From Lates calcarifer (taxonomy: Eukaryota; Chordata; Actinopteri; Centropomidae): DNA of 64,000 bases. Below are positions 40,401 to 50,000 of this stretch, piece by piece. The notes beneath the pieces were generated by a model. That model made no database searches. It worked only from the letters and a program-made list of their open reading frames with translations, and was not told where the DNA came from. Both the position numbers and the translations under genes were made by a program. The stretch covers positions 14,782,509 to 14,846,508 of the forward strand of contig NC_066848.1 in NCBI RefSeq assembly GCF_001640805.2. Reading direction: 5' to 3'. Each line of letters starts with the position of its first letter. Positions within the stretch are counted from its first letter, which is position 1.

Positions 40401-43400
40401 AACACCTGCGTCCATTGCTTTCTGTGCACCTTCATTGCACACTTTTATCTTGACATGTATCACTGTGAGTTGATGTGTATCTTCTCATTAGGATACAGCC
40501 TGTATTTCAGTATTTCCACTGGTGAAGGATGGTTGAAAGTAAAGGACAGAGGTTGTTGTCCACAGTGAGGACCACCTCTGAACAGCATCTCTCACTTCAA
40601 TTTAATTCACAGCAGAAAGCTCAGATTGTCACTGCGACCATTAATTACTCTTTACGTGACTCCTTATTCACATCTCTAGACTTAATTCCAGGAAGCAAGA
40701 TTATTTCCTCTTTACATGCATATTGAATTCAGACTTTAAGATCTTGTAGAACAATTTCAAGGCAACTGTTGTTAGTGTGAAACTGTGTATATACAACCCT
40801 TTGTTCTTGCGTATGTTGTGATGATTTTTCCCTCTTGTTTCAGGAGACCAAATGGTACGATGAGACGACAGTAGAATTGATGGCTCCCACCATGCTACCT
40901 GAGCTGCACCATCTCAAGCGGGTAATGCCTGAGAGCAACACTTAGTAGATCCCACTCTGCTGGGGGTTAACTGGGTGTATTGATGAATGCGATCTAATTT
41001 GTTTTTATTTATTAATTGCAGGTAAAGGTGAAGGGGCCACGTTACTGGGAACTGTCTGTAGACCTCAGCAAAGAAACTCAGCATCTGAAGTAAGTACAGA
41101 CAAAATGGCATCTCTTTGAAACTGAAGTGGAGGGTCAAAAGGCAGTCAGTCAGATAAAACCATTAAAAACACAGTGAAAGTGATCAGGGACCACCCTCAA
41201 CTTTTCGTGTCACAGATGGATTAGTAGAATCCAAGGAGACATCCTGGTTTCATGTATTGATTTGGTCAGCTGATCTCTCCATATCTCCCTCAGGTCCATC
41301 CTGTCAAGAGATGGGGTGTTGTATGTTAAACTACGGGCGGGCCAGCTGCCTTACAAAGACGACCCTCAGGGCTGGAAAAGCCTGCTGGCCTCCACCGTCA
41401 ATCACCGCAACTCCGGAGTCCGAGCCTTCAAGGTAGAGGTTCTTTTAGTTTCTGTGAGGGACTGATTTGGGGGACTTGGCCAACTTTGAGAGAATGTAGA
41501 GACTAAACGCCTCACATTTCCACCTGTGTTTATGTGCAGAGTCTCCATCGAGAGTCTGTGACTTGCAAAGCAAGGGCCACTGGCAAACAGGGGTAGTGCA
41601 TTTGACTGCTAATGGCGGCTAGTCTGCTAGCTTGTACTCAATTAATCGTTTGGTCTATAAAATGTGTCTTTCTCTTTGCTGTAGAAAGTTTTGCTTGTTA
41701 TTAAGAGACAGTTTTATTATCTTGTATTAATTCAACATTTACTCTCTTCTATAGTACAAGTAGATACATATCCAAGGCTGCTGAAAACTGGCCCTACTGA
41801 ACCTTGATTTGCAGGTTGTGGCAGTTTTTTAGAGTTATACAAAACTTAGATGCAATTTTTTCAAATTTACCTTCTTGTTTTTACTCTCGTCTCTGTATAT
41901 TCATGAAGTAATGCTGGATAAGTGCAAACTTTTCAGTCAAGTCATGCACACACACCCCCACCCCCCCACATCAGACAAACTTTTGCATGTTTGCATCTGT
42001 TAACATTTCTCCATTGAGTCTGGATGTAAACAAGCTGGTTCAAAAATGTGCTTAGTGTTTAGTCTGCACACATCTTTAGGAAGCCTGAGGAAAAGTTGGC
42101 CATGGGTCTCAGTAGTTAATCAGTTTCTGTCGTTCCACAGATGCAGGTTTTATAGGTTTATAATGTTCATTCATTCAGTTACTCGGTGATGAAGTCTTTG
42201 TGGTAAACCCAGTTTCCCAAAACCTGCATCAAGTACCTCTGTGAGTGATTACCCACTTGACTCACCGTGCCTTCTATCAACCACAGAAAGGAGGCAGTAA
42301 GTTGTTCCTTTAGGTTAGTGAGGATATATTTATGGATTTATGATCATCTATATGTGTGTGATTGAGCCTCAGTTGGGCCTTCCTTATTCACAGTCAAGTC
42401 AAGTCAGTTTTATTTATATAGTGCCAATTCACAACAGAAGTTATCTCGAGGCACTGTGAGGCACAGTCTTTTTTTGGGTGTAGAAATGTATGTCTGTGCA
42501 GTTGATTTGACACTTATTGTTAAAAGACCCAGAATTTTACGTTTACTGTGGATTAGGGATGCACCGATACTGATACCAGCATCGGCTATCTGTCCGATAC
42601 CCTGTTCCTGTTCTCGTACTCGTATTCATTAAAGTGTCCCAATACCACAGCATCCGATACCACTTTACGGCAGCGTGACGTTCAGTTGGGTGGTCAGGTG
42701 CTAATTGAGAGCAAGGAGGGGCAATGTCAGTGGTGTGGAGGTATTTCAAAGTGGATGATGGTGACAAAAGTAAAATGGACTGCAAATTATGCTCTGCAAA
42801 GTTGTCAAGAGGGACAAAAGCGAGTACTTTCAACACAAGCAATCTGATAAAACATCTAAAAAACAGCAGCCGTGTGGAAAGTGAAAGGCTTTTTAGCTCA
42901 GTGTCCCACATTGTAGATGAAAACCGAAACAGACTAACAGCTGATAATGCAGAGAAGCTGTTTTTTCGATAAAAAAATCCTGCTTCTCACTTTTTCATAA
43001 TAGACTTAGTTCTCACAGACAGATGTTGCTGATTACATGATAATGCCTTAGTTGCTCTACCACAGTTTTATGTTGGTACAATTTTATTTCAGGGCTATAT
43101 TTAAGTGAAATATGTGGCAAGGCTGTTTGTTTAAAAAAAAATGCAGTTGAATGCTAAAATGTCAATAACAGTACTTTTATTTGAGTAAAATGTGTGGCAG
43201 TGCGATATATCATGGAATGTTCAAATGTCAGTCACAGCATTTTCTTAGAACCAGAGAATGAAACAATATCTGATGAAAATAAAACATGTTTTCAAATAAA
43301 TGTAAAGTGTAATAACAATAATAAGTACTCATATTCATACTTGGTATCAGCAAGTACTCAAATGTAATTGGATTGAAAAAATGTGGTATTGGTGCATCCC

Positions 43401-46400
43401 TACTGTGGATGATTTAGATCACTGACACATACCCTGCCATCAAACTCCATTGCAGCTGCTGGAAACGTGGTAGTTGTAGTGGACAGACCAACATTTAAGA
43501 AATCGGTCCACACCAGCAACAGACTATAAATAGAAGTGAGTAGAATTGAGTTGACCGCCTCCCCTGTGACTGGTTGTATCCAGTCTTGACAGGTTGTCAC
43601 TACGGGTTCAGTAGGCAGCTGTGTGGTCGACAGACTATTACTGGTTTCCTGATGGCCTTAGTATATGCTGTCAATACACCTGCAGGTCCACAAAACACAC
43701 ATTATTAATTCCACTTGTCCTCACTGTCCTTCCTCCTCTGTTTCCCTGTTTTCTTCTTTTGCATTCATCTTTCCCTCCTGTCTTCCTTCTCTTGATAGCA
43801 TCTCTTTGTAGCCTTACCCTTGTACTCCCTAAATAAATTTCCTCATGTGCTTTTTTGCAGCCTGAAGCCATCTCTACATTCACCTCTGAGCCCGCCTTGG
43901 TCTCCTTTGCAGAGTTCTTCTGTAAAACATCTGAAGGAATGAAACATGTGAGTTTTAACACAGAAATAGATGTTGGTTTTCTTGATTCCATGTCCTTGGA
44001 GCCACTGTACCAGCTGGAGAGACTTTGTGACTGTCTGTTTCTAGCTCCTTATTTTTGTCATTCCTATTTAAAAAATACTAACCATAAGCATTTATCTGAA
44101 AGATAACATAAACAACAAATAAACATAAAACCCTGAATGTAACATGCTAACAATATGTCAGATAGAATCAGATATCGCAGCAGGGCATGTACTTTTATTT
44201 TGATACTTTAAGTTTGTTTTGCTGATAATACCTCTGCACTTTTACTGAAGTAGAAAATTACATGTAGGACTAGACTAATAGAATATTTTTACTTTTTTGT
44301 ATTTGTACCTTTGCTTAAATCATGCATCTGGCTCAAGGTCCTTCTCATTATGAGATTTCTGTAGCATGGATGTTTTTTATTATGGACAGGAAAACCCTTG
44401 GGAATTTGATAAATTTTCTCAGCATGTCTGAGAATATGAAATTTTACATTTAGATAACATGTATTTAATAGCCTGATTCAGCCTGTTTATTGTTCTGTAC
44501 ACTTGGCCTCTGTAGTTATAACAAAACCGTTCTACCCTTTAGAGTAATATTAACAAACCAGGAAGGAGTCAGGTTTTTAGTTCCTGTTGGTGTTCTGACC
44601 TTAATGATGGAATGTTAACAAAAGGTCATTTAGTGTTTTATCAGAGCCACAGTGGAAATTGAGCACTATTTCGCACTTTGAGCAACATTAGTTTTGTGTT
44701 AGTGTGTGGGCGGTCTGGCCATCACTGCAGAAACTCTCCGCTCTGTTGAAACTCAACCCCAAACACTTTCCTCCCAGCCATCAAGGAAAAGGCTCAGATA
44801 TGTTTTCTGTTTATACCAAAACCAAAATAAACATATTTACATGCACCCTGCATTCCAGATAATATTTGTATATCCTGATTCAGGTCTTCTTCAGGAAGCA
44901 TCTCTATATCTAGTCATAAGTATGTGACAAAATGACTGTTTTGAATATTAACTGTAAACAAAACTTAGGAAACTGTCAGAGCAAACAATAAACATGAAGA
45001 TAAGTTTGAATGCATTATGCGTCCTGGCTAAAATCATCATACACTAGAGCTATTCTATTCAAGTATCTAAAGGTCAGGAAAATTACATGTTCCTATTTTA
45101 GTAAAAGTTGATGTTGTTAACATGTATCAGCTCTTTTAAAATGATATGCTTTGCTTCCTTTGAATAACACCAAAGTATCAGTATGCATGCAAACATACAG
45201 CACTGGATGTGTGTGTAATAAACATAATCAATGTCAGATCTTGCACCACAAAGTGGTGCACAACTGTGGTAGCTTTCAGTAGCGATGAATTGGAAGTAAA
45301 AGCAAATACGAAACTTTGGCCAGACTCTCTGTCTGTATCTGTATGTTTCCATTCAATAACAGATTTTAGATATGTCAAACGAACTGACACCTTGAAACAT
45401 GTGACTGTATTTGGAAGAAGGAAACACAAAACAGATTCCAAAGTTCATCAATGTCTGTAGTCTTTATAGAAATGTATAAATATTTTGAGAAAGACACTCC
45501 ACTGTAACTTTGACTCAAAATGCCAACAAGAGTCCACAGCCATGCTAGTGGCTCTGTGAGGCTGTACCTGAGTTAAATGTTAACATCAGAATGCTAAAAT
45601 GCTGATGTTTAGAAGTCATAATGTTTATCATGTTCATTATCTTAGTTTAGTGTGTCAGCATGCTAACATGGCATGGCTGATGAGAATGTAATTATTTTTG
45701 CAGCTATTCAATCATAAACCAAAGTATTAGATGAGTTTAAAAGGCGGTGACCAAAGTCATCAGGATACATTGCTCATTAGCCACAAATGTCTGTACAAAA
45801 TTGAATGTCTGCAGCAAATTGGTAGAACCACGCCACTTGAATAGCTAAAAACAGATTTGCAAACAGGACTCATGGAGAAAAAACAGGTCTTTAAGTACAC
45901 TAAGAGCGGGCACTTAAGGTTTCTGTGCTGCGACGTGGCACATTTTCTCCGGTTTAAACGCAAGCAACTTTATATGTAAAGCACATGTCATACACAGGGT
46001 GTTTTTAAGAGTTATAATTGAGAGTTATAATTGATTGTATAGATTGCCATGACCAGTGCTTCATCTGCTTGTTAATCACTTGACTCTTTCCTGAGTAAAG
46101 AGGCTACCTCATCACAACTTCAGGTCAATTGGTTGGGTCACTGGTTTCAGCTTGCACAGTGAAATGGAAGAAAATCAGTCATTTTGTAGCGTAACCGTCG
46201 GTAATTGAATTTAATGACAACAGGGCGAGATTTCTTCGGTGTTCATCTGTTATTATCAGTCCAATCACTCCAGCTCTGCCTTTCCTGCTTCTCCTACCTC
46301 TCCATGTTTATTAAATGTACAGACATTCTGTGCATTTACATTTAAGATGTTGTGTTTCCTGGCAAATAATTGCAAGATTTGTTGCTGCCTGGTTTTATTA

Positions 46401-47055
46401 ATGTAGCGTGAAATAGCTCTTTGTCTAGACGTGAATGTACAGGCTGCATTCTGCCAAACTTCATATTTCTCCTAGTCCTTAAAGGCCTGTGAAAACTAAT
46501 AGATGGCCTTAAAGCATTGTTGTAGTACTATATATATTATACTATACATACATATTACATATGAAAAAAAACACCCACAAACTTAAATGCACTTGCTGGT
46601 ATATACACTAATCTACACAAAATATGAACTCACTGACACAAATGCAGAAAAAAATGACATCAACATTTTTGAATGCAAATTTATAAATGTCTGCATCTGA
46701 CTGCCACATGGATTTAAGCTTAAATGAAGAAGTGCAAATGTTTCCAGATTTCACCATCATCAATACCACATATTGATGCAAAATATACACAAATCATGAG
46801 ATAAACAGATCATAACTGAGAACTTAAAAACTTGAACCCACCAAAACATAGCAGAGACAAGAGGATACTTGCTAAATAAATGACTAAAATACCGAAACAC
46901 TGTCGCTGCTTAATAAACCTAAATGAGCATGGGTTAAAGAGGAGACCATTTGAGTTTTTAGCATTGTGGATATATCTACATATTGTAGGGATTTCTGTTA
47001 TTTCAGAGAGAATTTCTGTAATGTTGCACCAACCTGTTTTTATTTTTCTTCAGTC

Positions 47056-47096
<41 letters not shown>

Positions 47097-50000
47097 TTAC
47101 TCATGTCCTCCCATGTTGTTTTTCCAGAGGGAGGATACTCTGGTGTTGTTCTCGGCCATGCTGTATGAATGTGTGATGCAGGAGTGTCCAGAGATGCTGC
47201 CCACATATATTGCTATCGAGCAGGTAAATCAAACACACACACCACGCACACACAGGCACGCTGTGCTGTGTAATGACACCTGACTCTTACTTGACTCTGA
47301 CTAAGCAATGATAAGGCCAGTGTTCCAGTAAATAAATACATAAATGCAGTGAAATGAAATTTCATCCTGAAAGTTTACCAAACTCCAGTTTGTATTAGGT
47401 GTCTGTATTCTGTAATAAATACATTTTAAAAAAGTTATAATATATTTTGGAGAACCGTTTGCAGAAATGTAAACCATTTGCAAATTGTAGATAACTGGAT
47501 ATAATTTTTCCCCTGTGAACATCAGTAATATACAGCAATATTTCATTTCTTTGTTACAAACTGAATATCTTGAGGTTTTAGACTGTTACCTTTTCTGACA
47601 TTTTAAAGACTAAACAATTAATCATTACTCACTGCTATACCAGATCAGTGTACATGGTGTTTCTCTGCATAGCTTTCAGCATTACAGACCTGTGTATACT
47701 TCAATATTTTTAGGAATGAAATACAGATATTACATGACTAACACATGAGCAACATAACAAACCACAAAAATTAAGGTAGAGAAAAGAAAAACAAATGATG
47801 ATTGTCCACTGGCAGAAATCCCACATCTGAATCACCACCAAAATCTGAACATGTTTTTCTTTGTAGATGGCCAGTCTGACAATCAAATGTAATGGACACC
47901 TGTTCATTTTGAAATATTTAGTGACTGATTAAAACCTAAGGCCACTGGGCAGCGATAAAAATCATTTTCTCTGGTGTCTCTCAGGCGGTGGGTGCTCTGC
48001 GTCGGGGTGACCTGCAGCAGACCTTCCCCCTGTGGCAGCTGCGTCTGGTGGTGGAGCTGTGGGACAGCAGGGTGCTGCGGGGTGCCGCCAATCACCATGA
48101 CGCTCTGCTTACCTCAGAGTTTCTGCCCGTCATGAAGAACATGGTGGATGTAGCACTGGACAGCTGGCTCAAAGGTGAGGAGAGGCGAGAGCGATGATGA
48201 ACTTAAGTGATAATCTAGCGGTAGTTTAAGTCATTTATCAAGCAAATATATTTGTTTCTGGAAAAGGCTTTTTAAGGTTATCAGCAGTATGGATATGTGT
48301 TAAAATGTTAAGATTGACATCATCTACCTTTTATACAGAATGTGCATGTTTTTTAGAGAAAGACATATGTTTCTCCAAAAGCCATGGGGAGTGTAAACTG
48401 TCTTTTGTGTAGAAGGACACAAAAGAAGCTTGAGGTATGCTGGCTCAGTAATCTCCTCCTTTTCATTAACACACATCTAGCAAAGCCACAGTGACTGGAT
48501 GGAGTAGATTGATATTCAGTAATGAAACAAGGTAGACTGTCATTCATATCAGAGAATGAATGAAAGAATGTAAACACAGAATATAATTAAAGCACGACAC
48601 GATCTGAATAAACATGACACACCTGTTTAATGTTACAGTGGTGATGTCAGCAGGTGAAGCTGACACTCAACTGTAAATCAGAACCCCAAGAGGTATCTGT
48701 GGCAAGTCTCCCATTAACCCTTTGCATCGGGTGATAGATCCAGTTTAAAGACAGTGTTACTGTATTTAAATTAGTTTTTTCTCCCACAATCAGGACAAAA
48801 TGACATTGAACATGCTAAAGAAGCATCACTTCTTTACATAATTAAATTTTGCCTTGACTAAAAGAGACAAGTACATTTTGGCTCTGTTGAGCCACAGTGT
48901 CACTGCTTGAGTATTTCACAGGCTGGATGTGTTTCAGCTTGTTTTCCTGTATTGGGTGTAGCACACTAATGTCATAGTTTAGAAGTTAAACAGGCTGTGT
49001 GTACACTCAAACAAACACACATTCCATCACTCGCACATACACACACACACAAGCATTTACAGTAATAAAGGCACGCTGAGAGGCGTGGGAAACAGGTGAA
49101 GTAGTTGGACGAGACTGTGATCATGTAAACAGTTCAAATGTGCCTTCGCTTTCGTGTTTTGTGAAGCCTCTTGGTCCTGGCAGACGTTTCAAAGGAAAGC
49201 TAAACTAACTTTACCTCAAGCATCAGGAATGTAACTGTTCTCTGGAACTCACCAGTGAATGAAATATGTGTCTAGATCTACCCTTGTTATTTTTCTTTTA
49301 TGATTTCTTGTTTCTATTCCTCTACTTTCCATGCTGTTTCTCTTTATCAGAAATGAATGCTGCTGTGAAATTTGTAGACAATGGAAACTGAAGTATTTAT
49401 ACAGTTTTTAGAGAAGTTTTGGTTTATCACAAGATTTTACAAATCACAGGGCAAAGCTGCAGCAACACGTGTGTGTAACACTGTACAACACAGTCATTGT
49501 GTTAACTGGTTCTCAGGCTCAGTTTGGATTTAGTCTTCACTAACTCTCTCAACGGGACAAACTTGTTCTAAATTGCTTGTTTCGGCCAGATGAATGTGTC
49601 CTGTTCACAAGGAGGTTCATGAAATTTCATAATTAACAAAATCAGTGACCCTTGGCTGCCTTTGGGGGCAATCTTCATTCACAAAAATCTTGCCTAAAAA
49701 AAAAAAAAAGACGACTTCCACATCGCTGAGCTTCTGCCAGACACAGTGGCAGGAGCAGTGACAGCAGTGGTGTTAAAGGCCCTGAAACATAACGACACAA
49801 ATATTAAGTGGGCTACAGCAACGCTGTACTGTCACAGATAGAAAAAGGGAATGATTTAACATGAAGTTAGATGCTTGTCAGATGTTGTCTGTGACTAATA
49901 TGATTAAGATGTACAGTTGTGGTGGAAAACATATTTGATCAAATGTTTGTACATCTTACAGCCTGTCTTATGTTAAATCTTGTTTGAAATTTGTCTTCGA

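Larger units (their letters stand above)
43948..47127 (+). other. Intron 49 (3.2 kb): one dispersed repeat and a CA tract
   Basis: The repeat at 45535-45830 and CA tract at 47058-47092 are listed separately. The rest has no recognised gene. Confidence 0.55.
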
